This document shows, piece after piece, positions 1 to 12,100 of a stretch of DNA of 64,000 nucleotides. The DNA is taken from the NCBI GenBank assembly GCA_030386875.1, contig CM059562.1:61316201-61380200 (forward strand), read 5' to 3'. The DNA is from Morinoia aosen. Taxonomy: Eukaryota > Arthropoda > Malacostraca > Amphipoda > Talitridae. The position numbers and the translations under genes were made by a program. Position 1 is the first letter of the stretch. The number at the start of each line of letters is the position of its first letter. The notes under the pieces were generated by a model, which made no database searches, had not been told where the DNA came from, and worked only from the letters and a program-made list of their open reading frames with translations.

Positions 1-3000
1 CTCAAAACGTATTATTTTACGAAAACCTTTACAATATTGTCATTGCATCGACACGTATGTATATAGACCCTGAGTTTTCCATGTTATGGCCTGACAAAGA
101 ACTTACGCTCTGCTTTGGGGCTGAATTATGGGTTTTGTTCCACATAGAACAAAGCTCGCAAATCCTTCTTTTACCCCAGGCAATGACCTGCATTGAAAAT
201 AATATCTGAAGCCGCAAATTGCACAGCTTTCACTCCAGTCGATCTCTACGGTTCAACAGCAACTGGACACTACAAAATATATGGATTACATAACAGCAGT
301 AATCGATGCGTTAGTGAATCACTGAGTTATTTTAAACTTTCTGCTGGTTTTTTTTTCAAAGGCATTTGATGATTTACGTGTGCTTATAGGAGCTGCTTTC
401 CTCACTTCATGATTTATGGTTGCTTGCACCAGAAATTTTTCCGTGAAGGTTCTTCGAGAATTTTTCAGTGTGCTGGTGAGGGCGCCGAGAATTATGACAT
501 GTTCATTCAATTTGGAGTTTTAAACTGGGTAGTTCCCATAATTATAAATTATATGATACGTGTATCTTGAAAACAGTCTTTCTATAGATTGAATGAATTG
601 TTTTCAAATCTCTTCTAAGCTCCTACATTACTGTGCGCTAATACCACGAGTAGTAAACTAGTCTTTCGCTTCAAAATCGACTGCAAGCTCACAAAAGAAT
701 GAATGTTTTTTTAATTTTTAGGTGTAAAACAATTACGCGAGTAATGGGAAGAGTTTTACGCTTGCACAGATTAAAATTATTTCACTCATGATATTTCAAC
801 ATATGATTTCCTTTAAATAAAAAAGTGAGATTACTCTAAAGAAATGGTAGCCTCAAAAATACGAAAAATGAAGAAACATTCTGATTTAAAACCAATAAAA
901 TTGAACTTTTATACGCAATCAATACGTACTGTAACAGAGTATGAGTTAAATAAAGTTACTTAATCCCAATAAAATTAATACAATGCGAATAACCCATATA
1001 TATTCATTACCCCTTTCGTTAAAAGTTTTTTGAAGTAATTTTAAGGCAGAAAATGAGCAATGTAGTAAGACGCACAAATGTAATATAATTTAACTCAGCG
1101 CAGCGAAAAATTTATTGAACAATTCAGACACAAGTCAAATGAGAAGAAACTTTAACATTACACTCCAGTTTACTCAATACATGTTCATAGAACAAGGCAA
1201 CGATAAAAAATAATAGGTCTGACATCTGAAAACGAATCTTCGAATAAATAAAGTTTCAGATCTGCTGACTAACATGAGATCGAAAAAAGCATCAATATTG
1301 TCATTAAGCATCAATATTGTCATTTTACTTTTATTCAAACCATTTGATTTAAGGAATGGGCAGGGCTTTCAAAGCTTAAATGAGTTTGTGTGCCAAACTA
1401 ATCACCTGAGATAAAAATATGGTTAAACATGTAAACTTGATGCTTAAGAACAATTAATAGTGTCTTTAGGGTCATTTTATACAAACAATACAATGCAGCT
1501 GTGATCATGTGACGTACATTCTCCTTCGTTTCACTGCAACAAATACAAATAAGACTGGCTCTATAACATCACTGACCAGTGACCTAAAACAATTTTACGA
1601 GGAGCTCACTAATTTTACCCCGTCTCTAGTAACTCTCAACTTCAATTCCTACTTGACTATCGGGCATTTTAATAAAATATTCCGTAATGTTGTCAATACC
1701 TCTTTATTAGCCTTATACTTCAGAAGGAATAAGTTGTTTTGGGGAAATAGAAAACATTATTTCACGAAGATAAATTTCATGCCGACTAGAGGAACTGATT
1801 CGCAGATCAGACCAGTACGGGGAGTTTTGTTTCTTGAATATTTCTGAGTATTAGGCGCACGTTTCATCACTGCAGATCGAAACAGTAGTTTGAAGAATTC
1901 TCAAATGATAGTTCTCGATTCGATTTTGATCGCATTTTAAAATTTCTTTCATTTAATTCTGGAAGAAAGTAAAGAAAAAGACAGGTTATTTCTAATAAAG
2001 ACGATACAAAAATGATACATCATTGGTTTTTAAAACACCTGAAAGGACTTTTGATGATGCACACATGAGTATCTTAAAACCCATGTCACTAGTCGAAACC
2101 AATGATTGAGAGGCAATGTATTCCTGTAGTTGTTTTAATCTAGATTTGATAATATGTAAAACTACATTTAGAAAAGAAAACACAATTTTAGCGCTGATGC
2201 ATTATTGAAAACACTCTTTACAAAGCACACTTACATTGAAATTCGAGCTCAGGGACTTGCGGCTTAAGGAAATGTTTGAAAGTAAAACGGGTGCATTAAA
2301 TTAATTCTGCGTCTAAGGCCACGAGGTTGACATTCAGAAATATATTTTCACTCCCACGTATCTAGTAGTATGCAACTCAAGCAACTCGGAGAAATCAATT
2401 TTATGATATTTTCAAACTAATAATAGAAGCATAAAAGAGTCTACCAGAGTCAAAAACTTAAAAACGATTGTTCTGCGACGGCAACCAAGACATTAGTAGC
2501 GTAAATGGTAAAATCGACCACCTAGATAGGGTTATAATAACCCATGAGCGTGAGAAATGACATGATGAATTTCACCACACAGGCAAACAAAAACATTTTA
2601 GGACGTGAATTAGAGAAGAAAACATTAATGTCGTATAAGGTTACCACATTAAAAACAGTTACATTATTTTTCAGATGTCATAATGAAAAGGTCTTCAATT
2701 GATAAACATGCATAGGTGCCATGACGGTACAGTTCAATGCTCATACAAAGACTGACAGAAATAAAATTCAATCCTATAGCTAGTTAATTGAAGTCGAATG
2801 GTGCTTGTTTATTCATGGAAGTAATAAAGATAATGCACTTTGTGGGTGAAAACACTTATGACGGTGTTCAAGTACTTTAATTGTCATGTAAGCTTTGGCT
2901 TAATTGACATCAGAGAATTATATCAAAAGTTTTGTTACGGAAGATATTCAAAAATTTCTTTTCGAGCATTAATAAAAGTTAATTAACTGCCTAAAAGAGC

Positions 3001-3590
3001 ATGCTTTAGCTCACACGGCAATTTTATGAGATTTCTTCTTTAAATGCTTGAAAATAATGTAGGGGAAAAACAGAGAAATACGGTATTTATAGGACAAATG
3101 CAAGTCATTTGGTTAGAAATTTTGCAGAAAATGATGTATGTAAATGTATATATGTATATAGACATGTACATAGATACTAGGCTTAACGCATGAAAGTGTT
3201 TTTAATTCAATGTTATCACATAAAGGTCATTAGTTAATGAGCATCTTATTAAGCATATATGGATGAAAACCACAACAAAGTCACAGCTCCTTTATAAAGG
3301 CTTTACAATAATATTGAGAAATGACGCGTTAGGTAACGTTACAAGTTGAGAGTGAATAGAGAAAAAGCGGCATTTATAGTTCAAATGCAAGCTGCTTGTT
3401 TGGTACGCATATATATGTATATGCACACATAAGTACCTACATACATACTCATATCACGCATATATATGCAGGCAAGCATACATAAACACACAAGCAATCC
3501 TAATACATGCGCATACTACAAAATTTTTGCATGATGCACCGAAATATTTGTAGGCTAATGAGCAAAGGAGATTTGTAACTACTTTTCCAG
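1..3590. other. Gene-free AT-rich DNA
   Basis: No recognisable gene, transposon protein or RNA gene is visible. The longest open frame (112 codons, 1509-1847, plus) has low-complexity composition and no known motif. A 19-bp tandem duplication sits at 1288-1325 and a TA/CA-rich low-complexity stretch at about 3400-3500. Confidence 0.6.
1288..1325. repeat. 19-bp tandem duplication
   Basis: The unit AGCATCAATATTGTCATT(A/T) occurs twice in direct succession. It differs only at the last base, so it looks like a recent slippage duplication. Confidence 0.85.
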
Positions 3591-3599
3591 TGTGTACTG

Positions 3600-4440
3600 C
3601 AGCTTGCAATTGTTCTTAAGACGAAAGATGACGAGATATTTTAGTTTTAAATGCTCTCAATGCATAAGGAATTTTGATACGACTAAGTTTGTTGCGCAGA
3701 TAGGTGCCTGATATTGGCACAGCTTTTATACCAACGTCAGATGAACGATAGTTGACTAAGACATTATTGTTTCTGTTCCGCTTTAGGTAGGTGACGGTAC
3801 GTGGGGGATGAAATCACACCATCTGAGCGTCACTCTCAAGAAGATATAAAGGGGAGAATACGCATTGGCCTTTGTGAACAAGAAACCTTTTCTTGAATCT
3901 GAGTTCAGCCGAGTTTGTTAAGGAGAGGGGTTATGTGATCACTTCTTTTGAATATACTTTTGCATGGTACCTTGGCTGCGAAATTCTTTCATTTTTGTGT
4001 CTCTCTTTCAAGATACTTAGGTATTTCTCCCCATACTAGGCTGCAATAGTCAGTGCGTAATAAAACTATAGATTGAAGGGCCAATCATATAGATTTTTCG
4101 TTGAGCACACTTTTTGTAGGATGAAAAAATATTAGAGTTCAGTAAATTTTGTTGCAAGTTTTCTCAGCGTGAGATTTGAAGGACATAGTTCTATGGAACC
4201 AGAGACCTAAATTCTCAACTTTTTTGATCGCTAAATTTGATCATTCCCTACCGAAAGAGTAAGATTCAGAATTTTCTTAATTGCGTCTTTGGATCCGAAA
4301 ATAATGCATTACGTTTTGTTAGCATTTAGCTTGAGACCTATTAGATCGTACCATGATTTCAGGATAATCATTTCCATCGACAAGTTCGCCACACAGATCT
4401 TCAGCTTTATAATATTATGATTATATAATTTCTTGCAGTC
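3600..4440 (-). pseudogene. LINE reverse transcriptase relic, C-terminal part
   Basis: Read on the minus strand from about 4440 downwards, broken frames give the block that follows the YxDD motif in Jockey/CR1-like LINE reverse transcriptases: a segment reading LKSWYDLIGLKLNANKT, then CIIFGS, then further down a remnant of the usual S-x-L-x-Y-C-x-x-x-WG region near 4030. Stop codons and frameshifts are frequent, so this is a dead fragment. The same LKSWYD...CIIF block occurs at 48170-48250 in a second relic, and the two DNA segments are alignable, so they belong to one family. Clade assignment within non-LTR elements is inference. Confidence 0.6.
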
Positions 4441-4449
4441 AACTACACA

Positions 4450-5890
4450 GTTCTGCATTCGATTAAGAGCGCAAATACACTATGTAAAGACTGAATAATT
4501 ATTTTAGAAGATTGCATTGGAGTCTAAATTTAAAACTGATCAATCGTTGAACTGGATTAAAATTTGTAGGTTCGGCCTATCTTATAACGTGAATAGAAAA
4601 TCAATGTTGTCTTGAAAATCTGTCGACAGTAATTATTCACGCCATCAACCGACCATAAACCAATGAGCTAACCAAACTGAGCTCCGCACCATCTTGTGAC
4701 AGAGAATTAAATGTTTGATGCCATGGCATAAAAAGTTTGCTCCAGAACAGTTTCACAGCCCAACCATGTGGCAACAAGCAGAGACTTCAAGCCTTTTGTA
4801 TTTCATCGTCCGGTTGCATTGTGAACAGCATCTTGAAAAGGGGTGTTCATGATTGCAGCAGATTGAATGATAGGAACCTCCAGCAAAAACTAGTTTTTCG
4901 ACCTGTGACTTATATGATTAGGCTGATCCTGAAATAAAACGGGCCGGTGTAGCGGTTGGAGATTTAATGCCTAATTTAATGAGAAGGAGAAGAAAATCTG
5001 TTATAGACGGTAAAAGCCTATATAAGTCGTAATTGACCTGTTGAACTGCCGAGTTTTGAGACATGAAAGTTTGAAGGTTCTATACATTTTTATTCGTTAA
5101 ACGTTTGCTCCTTCTGTTGAACGTGTTGCATTTTTTTAGCAAAACTTTGTGTGAAAAATCGCCTTATGGAATGAAATGAAGAAATTTGAACGATTAATTT
5201 AGCAAGGATGTCATAAAGGTCCTAAGACCAATGTATTCGTGCATTCCTTGTAGGTTGCACTTCATATACTGCAATTCACAAGAAGAAACAAGAAAGCAAG
5301 GTTGAAACTTTATATTACACACATACGGCAATGTGGAACCTTTTGTTTCAGCCTTTTCTCACCAGAATCAATGCACGATATTATCCTAGACCAAATTCAT
5401 TGAAAGTGTTTAATATTTCTCTTCCATTGCATAATTCCAAGGTCGAATGTCAAACGCTTAAAACAAGATATTCTACTACTTAATTCTCTGTAGAAAAAGT
5501 TTCTTGTTTCATACATTCTAGAGGGGAACGTGTCGTATTTGATACTTCATAAAAGCACTAGTAGATAATGCACCGCCAACGCTGAACTTCCCTAGAATTT
5601 GGAGAAAATGATTTTCTTATTGATTGACTCTTATTGTTAAATGAGCTGTTCTCCGGTCACCTTCCTAAAGAATGCAAATTGTCCGACGCATTGTGATAGA
5701 ATTTTCCCAATATTGATGAACAATCAGGTTAATGAACCTGTGCTTGTCAGTTATGCTGTGAATCAGCTTCATCTGAAACAAATTGTCACGCACACTCCAA
5801 ATGCAACTACAGGTATTGCAAATGACTTCCTTAAGAAATGTCAAATCGTATTCCAAATACGTGGAGCACTTTTGCCTCAATTGTCAATTA
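4450..5890. other. Intergenic, no gene seen
   Basis: No supported coding region. Short open frames on both strands have no recognisable motif. This lies just downstream of the 3' end of the minus-strand lectin-like gene. I see no canonical AATAAA on the minus strand within the first 200 bp after its stop codon. Confidence 0.5.
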
Positions 5891-5896
5891 TGAAGC

Positions 5897-6114
5897 TTAC
5901 GATGGGACATTTTCAAAGAACCCTTGACACAGGCAGGGATGATTGACCCTTGCGTCATTAAATTTCTTGTTATATATGACAAAAACGTTCAAGCCGTTGT
6001 CGACGACGAGTTTGTCCTCAGTGAGGCCCAGCGCCTCGGTGTCCAGCTCGGTGCCGTCCCACCACAGCCACACGCCCTCAGCAGTCCTGTTCAGGCCCAC
6101 CCACGGGAACAAAA
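5897..6114 (-). CDS. Exon 4 of lectin-like gene: CTLD core and stop
   Basis: The acceptor GCTGAGCAG lies just above 6114. The exon encodes residues 151-222 and stops at 5897-5899. It includes FPWVGLNRTAEGVWLWWDG, the WIGL...W.W.DG signature of C-type lectin-like domains, then a short tail with FND and CLC in place of the usual WND and C...C. The GC-rich block at 5990-6115 marks the conserved part. Confidence 0.8.
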
Positions 6115-9100
6115 CTGCTCAGCAATGCAGGTAAGTCAGATTTTGGCCCCTGGATGTGAGCACTATAAGTTATTAGCTCTTGAAATGTACGAATGAGGAA
6201 GACGGAAAGATGACTTTTAAATATTTTCAATGTGGTACAAATTCATAATGAAAAAAAATGTGATATAGTTTATGAATTATTTAAGGGTATGGATATATTT
6301 CGAAGCGTGTCGTTAGAAACTTTTAAATAAATGAAATGGTAGATAATACCTACTTTGATTAACCGAAAAAAACATTCTCAGCTAAAAATAATAGTAATTT
6401 GAACTACTAATAATTGCCTCCTAATATTTCAAGGTAACTCGCCTCAATTTTTATTCAAATCCACACTTCAAAGACGAACTTTGAAGACCGAGACGTTAAT
6501 ATGTAAATATAAATGTTCTTAATGAATTAAATCTTTCGAAGCTTTGAAAAAGCCATGTGGTGAAAATGTAAGTAAAGAAAGGACGGCTTATAAATGACTG
6601 TTTATAGAAAGTGAATGAACTGTTTATTGAATTGTCTTAAAGAGCAGATTTCTTTTAGACCATCTCTGTAAAAAATGCACAGGTTTAAATACCATGGATA
6701 ACTAAAGGAAAAATTAAAAAACACCACTCAAGTACTACGCAATAAGCAAAGAAACGAAGGATCGCGATAAGGAGTCAAAAATATTCCGCAAATTTAACCA
6801 AAAAATAATGCTTTGAGGAAAAGCAGAGCATGACGTGAAAAAGCCCCGTGTTTTGTTTACGTTGGATAATATTGGCGGTAAAAATATGTTAACCATAAAA
6901 ATAGAAAAACAGTATCATTCGATTTTCTCTTCCCTTACTGCAGGTTAGCTTTGTCTTCCGTTTTCGCACCATTTGCTGAAGAAAAAGAATCTCAGTTTTT
7001 TTTACTTCCGAGTTATGGTGCAATTAGATAGAAGTGCGAGCCCATGTATACTCGTGATTACATCGCTCAGCCAACACCAGGTGCTGAACCCTGTATTACG
7101 TGAATAAGTTGTTCTGCCTTCTTCATCTCACACTTGAACTCAGTTTTCATTTTCATGAGCTTCGACAAATTTTCATCGTTGGAAGCGTTTAGAATATTTA
7201 TGCTTTTTCCCAGGATAATCAAGAAGACATAGAGTGATGATAGAAATGGGTCCATTGACCGTAGTACAAACTGTTCAGTATATAACGTAGTAATGAGCAG
7301 ATAATTACCAATAGAATTTTGCATGAGGAATTGAGTCCATATCATTCATACTAATGGTGAAAGAAATGATTTTGCTATAGTCTTGAATGAAAGTTGCTCA
7401 CTGGTAATTCGGTAGCACCCTCAGCAAAAAGTTTTCAACCTCCAGTTATAAGGTGAAGCACTCCAATATTCATGTGTGTGCTAGCATGTGAACTTAATAT
7501 AGGACAGTAGAAAGAAAGCATTGATACCTGACCTCATAGAAGGATAAATTAATGACCGAATTATAAAAGATATAAAATTCATCCTAATGGAAAAACATCA
7601 CAGCAACGAAAAGATTACAATGAAGGAAAAGTTAAGCACTGTGGAAAAGAAGTTACTTTTATATTAAAAATACATTCCCGAATACTGCAAAAAAGTGACA
7701 TTCATAAAACAAACATAAGACGATCCATATACTAACAATTTATTCTGCGTAAATGGGGTACGGTACAAAATGAATACAGTTATTATATTGAGACCAAATA
7801 TTCAGCGTGCACTGTAAAACAGCCTTTTTAACACAGCAGACTTTGTCGAATAAAAAGAGCGTGAACGATTAAAGAGCTCAGATGAAAAAGTACATTATCA
7901 ACTTACACCAAATTTATAACCACACCTAATTATACAACCTACTTTTACGTTACTACGCCAGAATTGAGGGAAAGAATACATCACCCTAATCTATAACATC
8001 AGTTTACGCACATCAAAATAAAAACGTTAGAGCCTAATATAAATTATTCAGGGCCAAAATTGATCAAACTCTAGCTTAATTTCATGCTCACATAAAACTA
8101 AAATGTTCTTATAGTACTTATTGGACGATTCTTAGGGAATCTTATGCGTAAAATAAACACAAGAACCAAAGTGCATATATACAGCACTGAAGATGGAATT
8201 TATGTATTCTGAAACGTTTGCTTTTAATTAATATGTATATATGCACTTTGGTTCTTCTGTTTATTTTACGCATAAAATGTTCTTAGTTTCCACATTGTTA
8301 TCTGTGCGTTGAAACAGCCCCTCACAAGACACGGTACCGTCTCGTTCATGTTTGACGGTGGAGAACAATGTTCTTAGAATCGTATACTGTCCCTATTTTC
8401 CATCGTTCAAGTTTTAGAATATCAACGCGAGTCAGCGGTAACGACAAAGTGTGGCTGGCGAGTAGGAAATCCAGCTGAACACTAGGAGGTGTAACGAAAC
8501 GAACTTGATTCAATAGCGGTTCGGCAAATTCTTATCGTAGGCGTATGTTAACTTGAAATATCTAATTTAAACTCAAACAATTTTACAAAAACACGTGCGA
8601 TACTAATGCATCTTGTTCCCCTATATAAGGAAGAGTGAGATTATACCTTTTAACATTCATTGCAAATGCACATCACAGAACAGTACCAGAACAGAGTTTT
8701 TATGTACGTACAAACCTACGAAAATTTCCGCAAGCCTTAGTCAAACATTTCTCAGTACTGAGGAGCGCAGAATAGAACAATTACTTGAAGCACTATTTTT
8801 GAACCATTTGCTTTGATAGGTTATGCTCATCCATAAAGTATATTCTGGATACAGGCAATTATCATCGTCAAACGAGTATGTCAGCTGTGATAGTTTTACG
8901 GTTCAAATCCCAGCTTTAACGCCGACACTCAGCTCCGACGAGTATAGGACTATAGGTACTCCAAATGACAATCTACCGTAAGCCTGTTAACGCTGAAGTT
9001 CAGAGAAGCGCATGAGTGCAGCTTCAATTTGTGTACGCTCAATTCAGCTTGTCATGAGTTGTTAAAGAATCAGTCTCACCATTTAGAGTATCGAACGAGA

Positions 9101-12100
9101 GTCTAGTCTTTGTGATGGGCAGTCCTATCCCGGGCTGATCGCAGAGCACGTCGCACTCCGCGTGCGGAATTTTGACCGGACTCGGAGTGTTGTAATAAAT
9201 GTTGTCATCCAGCTGGACGAACTCTCCTGTAGCAAAGAAATGTACGTCCCTCCAACTTCACAATATCTCGAGCATCAAGAAGTTTATGGCATAATATAAA
9301 AATTAACGGAAATGCAGTAGATTAGAAACAGGTGCATTATTTGAAGATCGAGGTTGTTTTTCAACTTGGGAACATATTTGCTTCATCTTCAAACACATTG
9401 ACATATTTTTGTACCTACTTTTTCATACCGTTGTTACTTCAAAATTGAATTCATTACATCTTTCAAGCTCAACCGAGTAGAACGTTTTTTCATCAACGGA
9501 GAAAATGAAAACTGTTCGGAGGTAAGAAATACTTTCAACAGCCGGTAAAAATTTGCCGCTCCCTCTCATCGAACACCATGCCCAGGCTCACGTTTGTACT
9601 CGTATATCGCCCCGGAGCTGGGGACCGTCCGGCCCTGACCGGCGGATAAGGCGCAAATGCCACTCGTGTTGTAGGAGTAGGCGACGCAAGTCTCGTGAGC
9701 GTTGCAGAGCCTGCGGCATTCGCCTAGAAAATACAATAATGTCAAAAATACATCACGACTATAAGAATACTTTTTTCCAATGCAATCCTCCTTCAAATGC
9801 TGTTGAGTTAGCATGTTGACTGCGATCAAATCACTTTGCGAGTTAGCTGCGTGTCATATGAGGCGCACATGCCTAGCTGCCAACATTATTACAGTTGATC
9901 ACTTGTTTGCTTGCTTCCTTGTTGTCCCAGCCGCACTTTCTGAAAGAATTTACTAAACACAATCGTAATTTCTCATCAATTGAAATTCATTAGAAATTCA
10001 TTTCAATACAGAAACAACAAAGTTGAGCGAAGGAAGGGCGTACATTTAACAGTTCATTTGGAAACTATTTTTAGGAATGAATAAAAGCTGTAACTGAAAA
10101 ATAGTAAAATTTTTGATGACGTTCAGCTAGTGTGTAGTAATATTTTAATATTTATTTAAGCACGGACATAAACGGGATTATTGGCCCGGACTTCAGATAT
10201 TCAGACATATGCATTTATGTAATTTCTTCTTTGACTAAAATGCTCAAAGGATGATTATATATTAGGAAAAAAATAGTTAGTATTATAGAAATGCATTGCA
10301 TTTACGTTATTAAGGGTTGTTACTCTTTAATTTACTAATTCTGACAACCTAGGTGAGTGATTCGAATGTGAACTAGAACCAGATGCTGAAATTATCGTCA
10401 AACAGCATGACCAGCATTTTTGTGTAGATAATGGTAAAATCAATCTTGCGGGTGATGGAAAGAATGCATATATTTTTACATTATTGTCCACAAGTAAAAA
10501 TGGTTAAAAAAAATTTATAAGGAAAATATTATAATATATATTAATTTTCTGCATGAATTATAAACATTTTTCTATGGAAATTCTCAGAGAAAAATGAATC
10601 ATTTAAGATTTTAAATCAAAATATTTGTTTAACTGTGTGCGTTAGAAAATGGACAATATTGTTATTGAATTTGTCGAACGTCGGCAGATTGAGATCATTA
10701 TTTTTTTGAAGTAAGTCCAGATGAATTTTTTTAAATAATAATTTCGTTCCAACCATGAATGAAGGCTGAACATACAGTACATTATGTATTTGACCGACTC
10801 TATTTTTTATGAAATTCGAAAATTTTGAACGCTGCTTTAGGATGATGAGTACAGTTACTCGTAGTTAAGAGATTATGCAATTAATAGAGTCTTAAAGTTG
10901 AACAAAACAAAATTTACTAACAATCAGAAAATCGACTCGAGAAAGTTTTCGACCAATTTTGAAAGCATGTCTTCACTTTTTAGGAGCGTGACCTTTAGAT
11001 CCAATGACAGCTTGAAAAGGATTATTATGGCTGAAAATTAACTTTTGAGTCTTCGTTTGTAGTGTCTTGTTTCATTCTTGCATGCAGATGATCATCAAAA
11101 CAGCAAGGCTCTTTGGACTCTTGTAGTGGGCAAAAGGTTAAAATTTTCGACACAAATTTTCAAAGGGATTAAGGTCCGGCGATCGATTGTCTAGGTCACG
11201 GCCTTTTATTTTCTTGTCTAACAACCTATATAATGAGTTAATTTGCTTCAAGGTAAATGCTTTGTTACTGGAAGGTCCATTTGCGCCGGCTTTTACATAG
11301 GCGCCAGAAAGTAACTCCGCACTGCCTTATTTTTTATTATATTTTGAATTATAGCAAATATAACTAATTATTTGAAGCAAACTTTACACCATAAAATTCT
11401 ACGCCTTTTAATCTATAGATATGCATTCTCAAATTTATTTTTTTTGCCACCCAGTAACTGTGTAGGCAACATTTCATATGGAATGGACAAAGTCAGCAGG
11501 ACAAAAAGAAACTCCGCACAACAGAAAAAACTTTAATTAAAGAACAATATTGAACAATTCTGGTGATCTATCATATTCATTAGGTTAATATTTAGTGGCA
11601 CAACCTTTCTGTGCCTCAAAAGCCCTCAATCTTTTCGGCATGCCCTCGATCAACCTACGGCAATACTCTTGATACAGACAGTCCCACTCCTCTTTTATTT
11701 TACCCCAAAGTTCTTCCAAATTTCTAATGTTTTCGTGCCGTAGTTTGTGCTTGATGTTATGCCAAATATTCTCAATAGGATTAAGGTCTGGAGATTGAGC
11801 AGTTCAATTCAAACAGGGGATATTGCGCTCCCGAAGAAAGTTTTTCACATTGCGAGCCGTGTGGATAGGCGCATTATCCTGCATAAAAATGCATTCTTCA
11901 TTTGCAAGACTTCAAAATAATCAATAAAGTGTTGTCCCAGCATTTGAAGGTATTTCCCGGAATTTACCCTGCCTTCCAGCCTAACTATAGTCCCGGGACC
12001 ATAAACACTGATGACACCTCAGACCATCACGGATCCACCAACACCTTGCAGCGTCGATACTGTACACCTGGGTTTAAATTCTTCGCCCTTGTAGCGTCTA

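Noticed and set aside
1509-1847. 112-codon plus-strand open frame
   Set aside because: No recognisable motif and no flanking gene signals.
5924-6196. 90-codon plus-strand open frame in a GC-rich patch
   Set aside because: Antisense of lectin-like exon 4, whose minus-strand reading has the conserved motifs.
8896-8915. tRNA B-box-like GGTTCAAATCCC
   Set aside because: No A box or acceptor stem at the right distance; no cloverleaf could be drawn.
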